A DNA stretch of 64,000 bases, taken from contig NC_011989.1 of the NCBI RefSeq assembly GCF_000016285.1, forward strand, positions 1,181,001 to 1,245,000, in the 5' to 3' direction. Within the stretch, counting starts at the first letter, position 1. Each line of letters starts with the position of its first letter. Under the pieces are notes generated by a model, which was not told where the DNA came from, did not search any database, and was given only the letters and a program-made list of their open reading frames with translations. Shown here piece by piece: positions 34,504-43,909 of this stretch. The position numbers and the translations under genes are program-made. Source of the DNA: Allorhizobium ampelinum S4 (lineage in GTDB: Bacteria > Pseudomonadota > Alphaproteobacteria > Rhizobiales > Rhizobiaceae).

Positions 34504-36744
34504 ATGATGCGGCAGTATGAGCTCGTGGAGCGGGTACAGAAGTACAAGCCCGATGCCAACGAAGCATTGCTCAACAAGGCCTATGTCTACGCCATGCAGA
34601 AACATGGCCAGCAGAAGCGAGCCAGCGGCGATCCCTATATTTCCCATCCGCTGGAAGTGGCCGCCATCCTCACCGAAATGCATCTGGACGAGTCGACTAT
34701 CGCGGTTGCCCTCCTGCATGACACGATCGAGGATACCACGGCGACCAGGGCCGAAATCGACGAATTGTTCGGCGAGGATATCGGCCGGCTCGTCGAAGGC
34801 CTGACCAAGCTCAAGAAACTCGACCTCGTTACCAAGAAAGCCAAGCAGGCCGAAAACCTGCGCAAGCTGCTGCTGGCGATTTCCGACGATGTGCGGGTTC
34901 TGCTGGTCAAGCTGGCTGACCGCCTGCACAATATGCGCACATTGGAGCATATGCGCCCCGACAAGCGCGCCCGGATTTCCGAGGAAACCATGGAAATCTA
35001 TGCGCCGCTGGCCGGTCGCATGGGCATGCAGGACATGCGCGACGAGCTGGAGGATCTGTCCTTCCGCTATATCAATCCCGAAGCTTACGAGACTGTTACA
35101 AAGCGGCTGGAAGAGCTTTCCCGGCGCAACGAAGGGCTGATCAAGAAGATCGAAGACGAATTGAGCGAACTGTTGGTCGCCAATGGCCTGCTCCAGGCCT
35201 CGGTGAAGGGGCGCCAGAAGAAACCCTATTCGGTGTTTCGCAAGATGCAGTCCAAATCGCTGTCCTTCGAGCAGCTTTCGGATGTCTACGGCTTTCGCAT
35301 TCTGGTCGATGGCGTTGCGGCCTGCTATCGGGCGCTCGGCATTGTCCATACCCGCTGGCGGGTGGTGCCTGGCCGGTTCAAGGACTATATCTCGACGCCG
35401 AAGCAGAATGATTACCGGTCGCTGCACACCACCATCGTCGGCCCGTCGCGCCAGCGTATCGAGTTGCAGATCCGCACCCACCGCATGCATGAAATCGCCG
35501 AGTACGGCATCGCCGCCCACGCGCTCTACAAGGATGGCGAGGGGGGGGGCGAAGGCGAGCTGCTGTCGCGCGAAAGCAATGCTTATTCCTGGCTGCGTCA
35601 TACCATCGAGGCTCTGGCGGAAGCCAACAATCCGGAAGAGTTTCTTGAGCACACCAAGCTGGAACTGTTCCAGGACCAGGTCTTCTGTTTCACTCCGAAG
35701 GGCAAGTTGATCGCCCTGCCGCGCGGCGCCACGCCGATCGACTTTGCCTATGCCGTTCATACCAATATCGGCGATACCACCGTCGGCGCCAAGATCAATG
35801 GCCGGATCATGCCGCTGGTCACCCGTCTGGCCAATGGCGACGAGGTGGAGATCATTCGCTCCGGCGTGCAGGTGCCGCCGGCGGCCTGGGAAGAGATCGT
35901 CGTCACGGGCAAGGCCCGCGCCGCCATCCGCCGGGCCACCCGCATGGCGATCCGCAAGCAATATTCCGGCCTCGGCTACCGAATCCTCGAGCGCACGTTC
36001 GAGCGTGCCGCTAAGACCTTTTCCCGCGAGATCCTGAAACCCGTTCTGCACCGACTGGGCCATAAGGATGTCGAGGACGCCATCGCGGCAGTCGGTCGCG
36101 GCGAAGTGTCTTCGCTTGATGTGCTGCGCGCCGTATTCCCTGATTACCAGGACGAGCGTGTTACGGTAAAGCCTGCCATGGACGATGGCTGGTTCAATAT
36201 GCGCTCGGCCAGCGGCATGATGTTCAAGCTGCCGCAAGGCAAGAAGGCAACTGACGCCGCAAAGCCTGCCGATGGCAGTCTTGCGGAGGAGTTGGATCCA
36301 CTGCCGATCCGAGGGCTCGCTGGTAATCTCGAAGTGCATTTCTCCGCAGCCGGTGCCGTTCCCGGCGACCGGATTGTCGGCATCATGGAAGACGGCAAGG
36401 GGATCATCATCTATCCGATCCAGGCGTCTGCCTTGCAGAAATACGATGATGAGCCGGAACGCTGGATCGACGTCCGCTGGGATCTGGATGAGGCCAACAA
36501 ATCGCGCTTCCATTCCCGCATCCTTATCAATGCCATCAACGAGCCGGGTACGCTGGCCAAGGTGGCGCAACTGATTGCCGGGCTGGACATCAATATCCGG
36601 CTTCTGTCCATGATGCGCGTCGCTGCCGATTTCACCGAAATGGCCTTCGATCTGGATGTCTGGGATCTGCGACAGCTCAACCAGCTTTTGTCGCAGCTGA
36701 AGGAGCTGGATTGCGTGGCAACCGCCAAGCGGGTCTATGACTGA
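34504..36744 (+). CDS. rsh: Bifunctional (p)ppGpp synthetase/hydrolase, RelA/SpoT homologue
   Basis: 746-aa stringent-response enzyme that makes and degrades (p)ppGpp. HD hydrolase domain at residues 25-175 with His72-Asp73 in LLHDTIEDT, intact, so hydrolase-competent. Synthetase domain about 230-350 with the RFKD motif (291-294) of bifunctional enzymes and NDYRSLHTTIVG. TGS domain near 390-450 (VFCFTPKGKLIALPRGATPIDFAYAVHT), then helical region and a C-terminal ACT domain from about 665. Frame is intact, but nine consecutive G bases occur at 35541-35549 (residues 346-349), just after the synthetase core. GGAG precedes the ATG. Sole Rel-type gene seen here. Confidence 0.97.
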   Translation: MMRQYELVERVQKYKPDANEALLNKAYVYAMQKHGQQKRASGDPYISHPLEVAAILTEMHLDESTIAVALLHDTIEDTTATRAEIDELFGEDIGRLVEGLTKLKKLDLVTKKAKQAENLRKLLLAISDDVRVLLVKLADRLHNMRTLEHMRPDKRARISEETMEIYAPLAGRMGMQDMRDELEDLSFRYINPEAYETVTKRLEELSRRNEGLIKKIEDELSELLVANGLLQASVKGRQKKPYSVFRKMQSKSLSFEQLSDVYGFRILVDGVAACYRALGIVHTRWRVVPGRFKDYISTPKQNDYRSLHTTIVGPSRQRIELQIRTHRMHEIAEYGIAAHALYKDGEGGGEGELLSRESNAYSWLRHTIEALAEANNPEEFLEHTKLELFQDQVFCFTPKGKLIALPRGATPIDFAYAVHTNIGDTTVGAKINGRIMPLVTRLANGDEVEIIRSGVQVPPAAWEEIVVTGKARAAIRRATRMAIRKQYSGLGYRILERTFERAAKTFSREILKPVLHRLGHKDVEDAIAAVGRGEVSSLDVLRAVFPDYQDERVTVKPAMDDGWFNMRSASGMMFKLPQGKKATDAAKPADGSLAEELDPLPIRGLAGNLEVHFSAAGAVPGDRIVGIMEDGKGIIIYPIQASALQKYDDEPERWIDVRWDLDEANKSRFHSRILINAINEPGTLAKVAQLIAGLDINIRLLSMMRVAADFTEMAFDLDVWDLRQLNQLLSQLKELDCVATAKRVYD

Positions 36745-36793
36745 GGCTTGGATTGCCAACTTCGATTGAAATTATGCTGCCGATACAAAGCGG

Positions 36794-36835
36794 TACAGCG
36801 TCATCGCTGCGTTTTATAACACGCACGGCGCTGTA
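36794..36835. repeat. Palindromic rhizobial repeat, copy 2, downstream of rsh
   Basis: TACAGCG (36794-36800) and CGCTGTA (36829-36835) are exact complements flanking an inner dyad TGCGT...ACGCA. It shares this layout with the copy at 33009. The 301-nt gap from rsh to the DUF3563 gene holds nothing else that I can recognise. Confidence 0.6.
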
Positions 36836-37045
36836 AATGCTCACTGTCCGCTTCGTCGGTGCTGCCAATGTTTTGACATCGGAGCCTTGTTTCTGATCAA
36901 ATTTCGTGCAGATTCTGGCTAAATTCCGCGGTTTTTAACGATGCCATGCATTATGCGCATGGCTGGCAACGCGCCTTGTCTCTGGTTCTTTGTGCAGTGC
37001 ACTCGTATATTGAGGTCATCGAAACAAACACAGAGAGATAAGACG

Positions 37046-37198
37046 ATGTTTGGTCCTATTCGCAAATTTGCCCGCGCCCTGCGCGTCCCGACTGCCCAGG
37101 AACGTGAAATGGCTTACCTGAACGCTGCCCATGACCGCCTCGACCTGGAATATCGCCAGCGCGAAATCGATGGTGGCCTGTTCCGTCGCATCCGTTAA
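37046..37198 (+). CDS. DUF3563 family small protein
   Basis: 50-aa protein starting MFGPIRKFARALR and ending GGLFRRIR, with the conserved QEREMAYLNAAHDRLDLEYR helix typical of DUF3563 in rhizobia. The frame is open upstream to 36941, but the family begins at the ATG at 37046, where GAGAGA lies about 10 nt before. It is highly charged and probably one amphipathic helix; no function is known for the family. Confidence 0.8.
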   Translation: MFGPIRKFARALRVPTAQEREMAYLNAAHDRLDLEYRQREIDGGLFRRIR

Positions 37199-37718
37199 TC
37201 GCTATACGCCGGGCGCATGGCTGACCTGTGAAATCAGCTATGCCGGGTGAAGCGGAATTGGATGATGAAAAAGATGGTCGCGGTCTTGCCGGGGCTTGTG
37301 AATGAAAGACGAGGCAAATCCAGCCACGTCGAGTTTCCTGATACGGGACCATCATCTTTGGGTGGTCTCGCCGACGAACGAGATGCGTTCGGGTGCTGCT
37401 TGATATCAAATCAGCTCATATCAAATTTTTATTCCTGATGTTTTTCCGGGAATAAGCTCGCCTCCGTAACCGTTATATATCTTGGCCAGGTGTTTAACTT
37501 GGATTGCTTGGTTTATCGGCTGCGCATCGGCAGCACTGTGATGAAGACCGACGACCCCGACCTATGCCGCCTTTTTCTCGTAAGCCTCGTTTCTCAATGA
37601 TAATTGTCTGATCCGTGTGCGCTCCTGTCGTGTTATCGGGACGCAAGCGCGTGATGCAACGGTTTTGCCGTTGCCGGTTCGGCCTGAAACGACTAGAGAA
37701 ACGTCAGACTGACGAATT
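37199..37718. other. Intergenic region upstream of lepB
   Basis: 520 nt with no supported gene. TTATTCC (37429-37435) and GGAATAA (37449-37455) could form a small hairpin, and ATATCAAAT occurs twice near 37403 and 37418. In several other rhizobia I recall pdxJ and acpS before lepB; no trace of either is legible here. Confidence 0.4.
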
Positions 37719-38477
37719 ATGAAAGAGACCGGCGTGACGGATAAAGTCGAAAAGAAGCAGAATGCCCTTTGGGAGAACATCAAGGTCATCATTCAGGCGC
37801 TGGTGCTTGCCATGGTGATCCGCACCGTGCTGTTCCAGCCTTTCACCATTCCGTCCGGCTCGATGATGCCGACGTTGCTGGTGGGTGATTATATCTTCGT
37901 CAACAAGTTCTCCTACGGCTATTCGAAATATTCGCTGCCTTTTTCCCTCGATCTGTTCTCCGGCCGTATTCTGGCGAGTGAGCCCAAGCGCGGCGATGTC
38001 GTTGTCTTCCGCTTTCCGCCCAATCCTGACATCGATTATATCAAGCGCCTTGTCGGCCTGCCGGGCGACCGTATCCAGGTGACCGATGGCGTGTTGCTGG
38101 TAAACGGCAAGCCGATACCGAAAGTGCCGGACGGAACCTTCACCTCCGATTACCGGATGGATGCCGGGCGCGACGTGCCGGTCTTCCGCGAAACGCTGGA
38201 TAATGGCGTCAATTACGACACGCTGGATGAAATCCAGAATTCGGCTGGCGATAATACGCGTGAATTCACCGTTCCCGCCGGTCATTACTTCATGATGGGC
38301 GACAACCGCGACAATTCCGCTGATAGTCGCTTCGACGTGGGCATGGTTCCAGCTGAAAACCTGGTCGGCCGTGCCTCGGTGATCTTCTTCTCGCTTGGCA
38401 ACAATACGTCCTTCCGTGAAATTTGGAAATGGCCGTCCAATATGCGGTGGGACCGTTTGTTCAAGGTTGTTCAATGA
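37719..38477 (+). CDS. lepB: Signal peptidase I
   Basis: 252-aa inner-membrane protease that removes signal peptides from exported proteins. One N-terminal membrane helix (about 22-40), then box B with the catalytic serine (Ser48 in PSGSMMPTL), the catalytic lysine (Lys109 in IDYIKRLVGLPGD) and box E MGDNRDNSADSR near 190. The ATG at 37719 is used; a GTG five codons later is possible. The stop overlaps the rnc start by 4 nt (ATGA), so translation is coupled in a lepB-rnc-era operon conserved in alphaproteobacteria. Confidence 0.96.
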   Translation: MKETGVTDKVEKKQNALWENIKVIIQALVLAMVIRTVLFQPFTIPSGSMMPTLLVGDYIFVNKFSYGYSKYSLPFSLDLFSGRILASEPKRGDVVVFRFPPNPDIDYIKRLVGLPGDRIQVTDGVLLVNGKPIPKVPDGTFTSDYRMDAGRDVPVFRETLDNGVNYDTLDEIQNSAGDNTREFTVPAGHYFMMGDNRDNSADSRFDVGMVPAENLVGRASVIFFSLGNNTSFREIWKWPSNMRWDRLFKVVQ

Positions 38478-39193
38478 AGGCTCCCAAGGCCCTGACTGCT
38501 GAAGAACGCGAAAAAGTGGAGGCCGTGATCGGCTACCACTTTATTGGCAAGGAACGGCTGGATAAGGCGCTGACCCATTCCAGTGCGAGGCCCGCCAAGG
38601 GTAGCGATTATGAGCGCCTGGAATTCCTGGGCGACCGGGTGCTTGGCCTTTGCGTGGCCGAGCATTTGTTCAAGGTGTTTCGCGCTGCCACCGAAGGTGA
38701 GTTGTCGGTGCGGCTGAACCAATTGGTCAGCGCGGAGACCTGTGCGGCGGTGGCCGATGAAATTCAGCTGCATCGCTATATCCGCACCGGTGCCGACGTC
38801 AAAAAGCTGACAGACAAGAATATGCTGAATGTGCGGGCCGATGTGGTGGAAAGCCTGATTGCCGCCATTTATCTTGATGCCGGGCTGGAAGCGGCGCGTG
38901 CCTTCGTGTTGAAGTTCTGGGCTGAGCGTGCCTCCCGGCAGGATGCCGGTCGGCGTGACGCAAAGACCGAGCTACAGGAATGGGCACACGCGAAATTTGC
39001 CGTGACACCTGTCTATCGGGTTGCGGACCGCTCTGGACCGGATCATGATCCCAGCTTCACGGTCACGGTTGAAATCGGCAAGCTGGAGCCGGAAACCGGA
39101 ATTGACCGGTCGAAGCGCGCCGCAGAACAGGCGGCGGCGACCCGGTTGCTGGAAAGAGAAGGCGTGTGGACGAGATCCACCGCCTCAGATTGA
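38474..39193 (+). CDS. rnc: Ribonuclease III
   Basis: 239-aa double-strand-specific endoribonuclease for rRNA and mRNA processing. The signature YERLEFLGDRVLGL gives metal-binding Glu47, Glu50 and Asp54; a second acidic site lies in VRADVVESLIAAIYLDAG. The C-terminal double-stranded RNA-binding domain (about 160-235) includes DAKTELQEWAH and the SKRAAEQAAATRLLE helix. The ATG at 38474 overlaps the lepB stop by four bases. Length agrees with E. coli RNase III (226). Confidence 0.97.
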   Translation: MKAPKALTAEEREKVEAVIGYHFIGKERLDKALTHSSARPAKGSDYERLEFLGDRVLGLCVAEHLFKVFRAATEGELSVRLNQLVSAETCAAVADEIQLHRYIRTGADVKKLTDKNMLNVRADVVESLIAAIYLDAGLEAARAFVLKFWAERASRQDAGRRDAKTELQEWAHAKFAVTPVYRVADRSGPDHDPSFTVTVEIGKLEPETGIDRSKRAAEQAAATRLLEREGVWTRSTASD

Positions 39194-39197
39194 TTGG

Positions 39198-40187
39198 ATG
39201 ACAATGACCGAGCATGAAAACCAACCGACTGGCGATGGCCAGATCGCAGACACCGTCGCTGGCACCGTGGCTGAAGATGCGGCTGTGGTTCGGCCGACCC
39301 ATTCTGGCTTCGTTGCCTTGATCGGTCCCACCAATGCCGGCAAGTCGACCCTGGTGAACCGGTTTGTTGGTGCCAAGGTGTCGATCGTCAGCCACAAAGT
39401 GCAGACGACGCGCGCCGTCATGCGCGGCATTGCGATCCATAACAATGCACAGATCGTCTTCATGGACACGCCCGGCATTTTCAAGCCACGCCGCAAGCTG
39501 GACCGCGCCATGGTGACATCCGCCTGGGGCGGGGCCAAGGATGCTGACGTGATCCTGTTGCTGATCGACAGTGAACGCGGATTGCGCGGCGATGGCGAAG
39601 CCATTCTGGAAGCATTGAAAGATGTGCATCAGCCGAAAATCCTCGTGCTGAACAAAATCGACCAGGTGCGTCACGAGGATCTGCTGAAACTGGCCTCGAC
39701 GGCCAACGAGGCAGTGAAGTTCGAGCGCACCTTCATGATCTCCGCCACCAACGGTTCCGGCTGCCAGGACGTGATGGATTATCTGGCCGATTACCTGCCC
39801 GAAGGCCCCTGGTATTATCCTGAGGATCAGATTTCCGACCTGCCGATGCGTCAACTGGCGGCGGAAATCACCCGCGAAAAACTCTTCCTGCGCCTGCATC
39901 AGGAATTGCCCTATTCTTCTCATGTCGAAACCGAGAAATGGGAAGAACGCAAGGATGGCTCGGTCAGGATCGAGCAGGTGATCTATGTCGAGCGCGACAG
40001 CCAGAAGAAGATCGTGCTTGGCAAGAATGGCGATGCCATCAAGTCGATCTCCACCAGTTCGCGCAAGGAAATGTCGGAAATTCTCGAACAGACGGTTCAC
40101 CTGTTCCTATTCGTGAAAGTCCGTGAAAACTGGGGCAACGATCCCGAACGATTCCGCGAAATGGGCCTGGAATTTCCGAGGGACTAA
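39198..40187 (+). CDS. era: GTPase Era
   Basis: 329-aa essential GTPase acting in 16S rRNA maturation and 30S assembly. G motifs: GPTNAGKST (P-loop, 43-51), DTPG, NKID; then a C-terminal KH RNA-binding domain with KIVLGKNGDAIKSI (the GxxG loop). Compared with E. coli Era (301 aa) it has an extra N-terminal arm of about 35 residues, low in complexity (TVAGTVAEDAAV). Starts at 39198 and 39204 are both possible; the gap from rnc is only 4-10 nt. Third gene of the lepB-rnc-era operon. Confidence 0.96.
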   Translation: MTMTEHENQPTGDGQIADTVAGTVAEDAAVVRPTHSGFVALIGPTNAGKSTLVNRFVGAKVSIVSHKVQTTRAVMRGIAIHNNAQIVFMDTPGIFKPRRKLDRAMVTSAWGGAKDADVILLLIDSERGLRGDGEAILEALKDVHQPKILVLNKIDQVRHEDLLKLASTANEAVKFERTFMISATNGSGCQDVMDYLADYLPEGPWYYPEDQISDLPMRQLAAEITREKLFLRLHQELPYSSHVETEKWEERKDGSVRIEQVIYVERDSQKKIVLGKNGDAIKSISTSSRKEMSEILEQTVHLFLFVKVRENWGNDPERFREMGLEFPRD

Positions 40188-40199
40188 CCGCTTTTCGGG

Positions 40200-41300
40200 T
40201 TATTGCTTGATCCGGTTGGCGATGAACTTTGAAATCGACGGGCCGAGCGCCAGGATCATCAGGAAGCGTGCCGTTTGCAGGGCCAGCACGAAGGGCAGGT
40301 CCACATGGGTGGTGGCGGCAATGATCGCCACCGAATCCAGCCCGCCCGGGCTGGTGGCGAGATAGGCGGTCAGCGGATCGACACCGAGAAGATACCACAG
40401 CAGAAAAGCCAGACAGCCGCCAAAGGAAATCAGGATCAGGATCGATAGGGCAACCTGTGGTGCAGCCTTAGCGGCATGCAGCAAAAGTCGGCGGCTGAAG
40501 GCCAACCCGATGCGCCATCCGACCATGGCATAGGCCACGGCGAGCAGCCAGAGCGGCAGTTCGATCTTCACCAGTCCGAAAGAATTCAGCACGGCCATGA
40601 CCAGCATGGGCACCAGCATCGTGCCTGCGGGGATTTTCAGATAGTGACCAGCGGCAGTGGCCGCAGCGGTAATCGCCAGCGTCAAGGCCAGCGCTTGCCA
40701 ATCAGTTTCAGGAAAAAACACCAGGGGCGGCGGCTCCGCTCCGGCGATATTGAAGACGAAGGCGGCCATGGCCGCAGCCGCCGAGGCCACGCAGACCACC
40801 CGCAGATATTGCATGAAGGCAACCAGCCTTGGGTCGGCGCCGTAAGCCTCCGCCATCAGCACCATAGCTGAGGCCGCTCCGGCGGAACTGCCCCAAACCG
40901 CTGTGGTCCCCGGCAGAACCTGGCGCTTCGCCATGATGTAGCCGAGCAGCGAACTGAGGGCGATCACCGACAGGGTCGCGCCGATAAACAGCGGCCAATC
41001 CTGCAAGAACCGCCGCAGGATATCGCCATTCAGCGATTCGGCGATCATGCAGCCCACCAGCGCCTGGGCGGCGATATAGGGTGGGCGCGGCAGGGAAAGT
41101 CTTGCGCCATTGGTGGCAAACACGATAGCGGCGATCATCGGCCCAAGCAGAAGCGCTGCCGGGAAACGGACATATTCCAAAGCCCCGGCGACCAGCAGCG
41201 ACAAGAGCAGTAGCAGTATCCATTTGAGCGCGGATGGAAGCGCTGTCAGCCGACCATCGCCCAAGGCGGGTTCGGTGTTTTTCGTGTCCATTGGGGTCAT
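40200..41300 (-). CDS. AbrB-type polytopic membrane protein (PF05145, so-called ammonia monooxygenase-like)
   Basis: 366-aa inner-membrane protein with two homologous halves of about four to five helices each. The conserved inner motifs are VWGSSAGAASAMVLMAEAYGADPRLVAFMQYLRV in the first half and SPGGLDSVAIIAATTHVDLPFVLALQTARF in the second. The ATG at 41300 is chosen; a second at 41291 is close. Despite family names it is neither an AbrB DNA-binding protein nor a monooxygenase; related E. coli AbrB is an uncharacterised transporter-like protein. It sits on the opposite strand between era and recO. Confidence 0.87.
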   Translation of the reverse strand: MTPMDTKNTEPALGDGRLTALPSALKWILLLLLSLLVAGALEYVRFPAALLLGPMIAAIVFATNGARLSLPRPPYIAAQALVGCMIAESLNGDILRRFLQDWPLFIGATLSVIALSSLLGYIMAKRQVLPGTTAVWGSSAGAASAMVLMAEAYGADPRLVAFMQYLRVVCVASAAAAMAAFVFNIAGAEPPPLVFFPETDWQALALTLAITAAATAAGHYLKIPAGTMLVPMLVMAVLNSFGLVKIELPLWLLAVAYAMVGWRIGLAFSRRLLLHAAKAAPQVALSILILISFGGCLAFLLWYLLGVDPLTAYLATSPGGLDSVAIIAATTHVDLPFVLALQTARFLMILALGPSISKFIANRIKQ

Positions 41301-41546
41301 GTCATGCCGTCTTGCGGGATCTGAACCAGGGATACGGCGCTGAAGTGAAGCATGCCGCAGGTTAAAAAGGGCGGGTTTTGTATAGGGCGATCTTCTTCTC
41401 AACGCCATGTTAAATTCTGGCACGAAGACTATCGCATGGCTGCCATGCTTCCATCGGCCATAAGAATAGCGGGCTTGGAACCAGATCAAGGGGAATATCC
41501 CGATTTTTTACGGGCGAACATCATCGCTCTGGTATAAAAACAATCT

Positions 41547-42341
41547 ATGGAATGGACCGATCAGGCAATTGTGTTGGGTGCGCGCAGGCATGGCGAAACC
41601 AGCGTCATTGCCGAAATGATGACATTGGCGCGGGGCCGCCATCTCGGTCTGGTGCGGGGCGGGCGATCACGCACCATGCAGCCGGTGTTGCAGCCGGGCA
41701 ATGTCGTGGAAGTCACCTGGCGGGCGCGGCTGGAAGAACATCTGGGCGATTTCCGCGTCGAGCCATTGCAGTTGCGAGCCGGTCATCTGATGAGTTCGGC
41801 CACGGCGGTCTATGGCGTGCAGGCGCTTGCGTCTCTGCTGCGGCTGCTGCCGGAGCGCGAGCCGCATGGGCATCTGTATGAGGCGATGAATATTATTCTC
41901 GATCACCTGCATGAACCCGCGTCGGCAGGCGAATTGTTCATCCGCTTTGAACTGGCAATCCTGAACGATCTTGGTTTCGGCTTGGACTTGACAGCCTGCG
42001 CAGCCACCGGTGGGCGTCAAGATCTGGTTTTCGTCTCGCCGAAAACGGGAAGAGCGGTTTCCCACGCCGCCGGTCTGCCCTATGCGGATCGCCTTCTTAC
42101 TCTTCCGGTTTTCCTGCAACCGGAGCCATTAGTCGGTAAAGACAAACAGGCGGATGCGCAGGCCCTGCAACAGGCCTTCCGGCTGACCGGTTATTTTCTA
42201 CAAAGACATGTGTATGAACCGCGCGGGCTCACGGCTGGAGCCGCGCGCGATGGTTTCTGTCAGGCGGCGCTGAAAGCCTTGGAGACGCCGGATGAGATTG
42301 CGCTCGGTGGAGCTGCCCCGAAACCGGTGAGGGTGCCATAG
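41547..42341 (+). CDS. recO: DNA repair protein RecO
   Basis: 264-aa recombination mediator that with RecR loads RecA onto SSB-coated single strands. N-terminal OB-fold: [26 protein letters not shown] and the [25 protein letters not shown] strand set, then a helical C-domain with [12 protein letters not shown] and [22 protein letters not shown]. Length typical. It is separated from era by the AbrB-type gene on the other strand but keeps the usual alphaproteobacterial order. Its last 82 nt overlap a convergent small gene. Confidence 0.95.
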   Translation: MEWTDQAIVLGARRHGETSVIAEMMTLARGRHLGLVRGGRSRTMQPVLQPGNVVEVTWRARLEEHLGDFRVEPLQLRAGHLMSSATAVYGVQALASLLRLLPEREPHGHLYEAMNIILDHLHEPASAGELFIRFELAILNDLGFGLDLTACAATGGRQDLVFVSPKTGRAVSHAAGLPYADRLLTLPVFLQPEPLVGKDKQADAQALQQAFRLTGYFLQRHVYEPRGLTAGAARDGFCQAALKALETPDEIALGGAAPKPVRVP

Positions 42342-42523
42342 GCATTCTCGTCAGACTTTTTCATATGCGTGCGGATGGCGCGTTGCAGTTCGGTGACATT
42401 GCTATAAACGCCTCCATCCAGATCAATGACTGGAAATTTCACGGCGATAAATTTGACCCGGTTGCCTTCCGGGACGCTGATTCCAACCGGCACACCGGCA
42501 TATTCGATAACTTGTTTTTCCAT
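42260..42523 (-). CDS. Hypothetical small protein overlapping the recO 3' end
   Basis: 87-aa protein that begins [23 protein letters not shown] and continues with [26 protein letters not shown], a compact beta-rich start followed by a helix. The ATG at 42523 has GGGGA at 7 nt; the ATG two codons earlier abuts that site and is too close. The C-terminal 27 codons lie antisense to recO. I know similar short proteins from rhizobia but no function. Reality is supported by the ribosome site and protein-like composition before the overlap. Confidence 0.6.
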   Translation of the reverse strand: MEKQVIEYAGVPVGISVPEGNRVKFIAVKFPVIDLDGGVYSNVTELQRAIRTHMKKSDENAYGTLTGFGAAPPSAISSGVSKAFSAA

Positions 42524-43053
42524 AGTCATATCCCCGCCCGCTTTGATACGCAGGCCAATAGTCGATCAATTGTGGTGTCTTGTTTTAAGAACGCGTCACA
42601 TTCGACAGCAAATGAAAGACATCATCATAACGCCTCTCACGCCAAGCGGGCATAGATGCGAGGAGCGCGCCGCATGGTGCGATAGTCTGCGCATATGCTT
42701 TACCTCCTTGCCAGGGAGCCGGTTATGGAACCGGCTCTAGATTGAACACGTGTCGATGGATGTCCTGTCCGATTGACAGATCCTGGTAGCGTGTATCACC
42801 ACCTTGCCGACAGCGTTGAAGGTAAGATCAATGGGTCGATCCGTCAATGGCGCTCCAATCAAAAACAAAATATATTTTTGTGATCGATTGAATATGAAGG
42901 TTTCATGGCAAAATGAATCCCACATGCCCCATTTCGGAAAATAGCGTTCGCATTGCGGCAAAATCTGCGCAGTCGCAAAAAGTCAGAAAAAATTCCCGCT
43001 AAAATTGAAATATTGGATTTTTATGCAAAATATCTGTCGGTTAAGAGAACCGT
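42524..43053. other. Intergenic region with hairpin downstream of MOSC gene
   Basis: About 530 nt with relatively A+T-rich stretches (42840-43040). GAGCCGGTT (42716-42724) and AACCGGCTC (42729-42737) form a perfect 9-bp stem with the loop ATGG; no T tract follows on either strand. No supported gene; the short open frames lack ribosome sites. Confidence 0.45.
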
Positions 43054-43905
43054 TTACCGGCGTTTCCTAAGTTCGATGCCTTCCGGTCGCCTTTCCAGCA
43101 CCTCGACAGTATCGCCAAGGCGCAGTGTGCCGATGGCGCGGGGAACAGCGTTCCAGCCGAACAGCGGACCGGGAACGCGCTTATCGCCTGACATTCGAAG
43201 CCGTCCCATGGCAGCAAGCGGCGAGGGGCCGGAGCGCGACCCAGTCTTTTGATCTTGTGTTGTCATGATACAGCGGGCGCAGGGCTTGACGAGATCGAAG
43301 CGTAATCCGCCGATGGCGATGCTGGCCCATTGGTCTTCCTCCCAGGGCAGTGCGCCGTCGATGACGATATTGGGCCGGAAGCGGTCCATGGCAACCATGC
43401 CTTCCCCATGGGATTCCATATCGGCATTCAGCGCGTCGAGCGAGGCTATCGTGGTGATCAACACCTGATAGCCATCGGCAAAGGTGACGGGCGTGTCTGG
43501 TCCGGCCCAGTCTGCATTGGCCAGGCGCGAGGCCCGTTCATCGAACAGAACTAGTTCGAGCGGCCTGCCGAACCATTGCGACAAGGTGTCGTTGACGGTG
43601 GGATCAGCCAAGGCCGAATCAACCAATGACCGCCAGACCGTGACCGGCTTGCGGGTGCTAAAATTTTCCAGGGGCATGCTGATGTTGCTGCTATCATCGA
43701 GTCGCAGGTGTAAAAATGTGTCATCCAGCTGAACGTCCAACTGCGCCAGTTTCGGCAGCTCTCGTTGGGTGACGAAATGCCCTGAGGGCTCCACCAGCAT
43801 CAATTGGCGGTCGCGGCTAAGCCCCTCGGGACGAATGTCGGCTTGGCCCAGGGCGATGCCCCGCGCGCTTTTTAAAGGATAGATGCAAAGGTCTGAGAGA
43901 AACAT
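43054..43905 (-). CDS. MOSC domain protein (YcbX-like, molybdenum cofactor-binding)
   Basis: 283-aa protein with the MOSC N-terminal beta-barrel (LSDLCIYPLKSARGIAL at residues 3-19) and a C-terminal MOSC domain (RFRPNIVIDGALPWEEDQW, then the conserved cysteine region KPCARCIMTTQD). YcbX and mARC relatives carry the molybdenum cofactor on this cysteine and reduce N-hydroxylated compounds with a redox partner. The ATG at 43905 starts 4 nt after the HD gene stop. Unlike E. coli YcbX (369 aa) it has no C-terminal 2Fe-2S ferredoxin domain, so it needs a separate partner. Confidence 0.92.
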   Translation of the reverse strand: MFLSDLCIYPLKSARGIALGQADIRPEGLSRDRQLMLVEPSGHFVTQRELPKLAQLDVQLDDTFLHLRLDDSSNISMPLENFSTRKPVTVWRSLVDSALADPTVNDTLSQWFGRPLELVLFDERASRLANADWAGPDTPVTFADGYQVLITTIASLDALNADMESHGEGMVAMDRFRPNIVIDGALPWEEDQWASIAIGGLRFDLVKPCARCIMTTQDQKTGSRSGPSPLAAMGRLRMSGDKRVPGPLFGWNAVPRAIGTLRLGDTVEVLERRPEGIELRKRR

Positions 43906-43909
43906 CGAA

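Noticed and set aside
34411..36759. A 782-codon open frame on the minus strand across all of rsh
   Set aside because: It mirrors rsh exactly, has no domain or ribosome site, and arises from the codon bias of the real gene.
37429..37455. TTATTCC/GGAATAA hairpin as a terminator
   Set aside because: Short stem, 13-nt loop and no T tract; it also lies 230 nt past the nearest gene.
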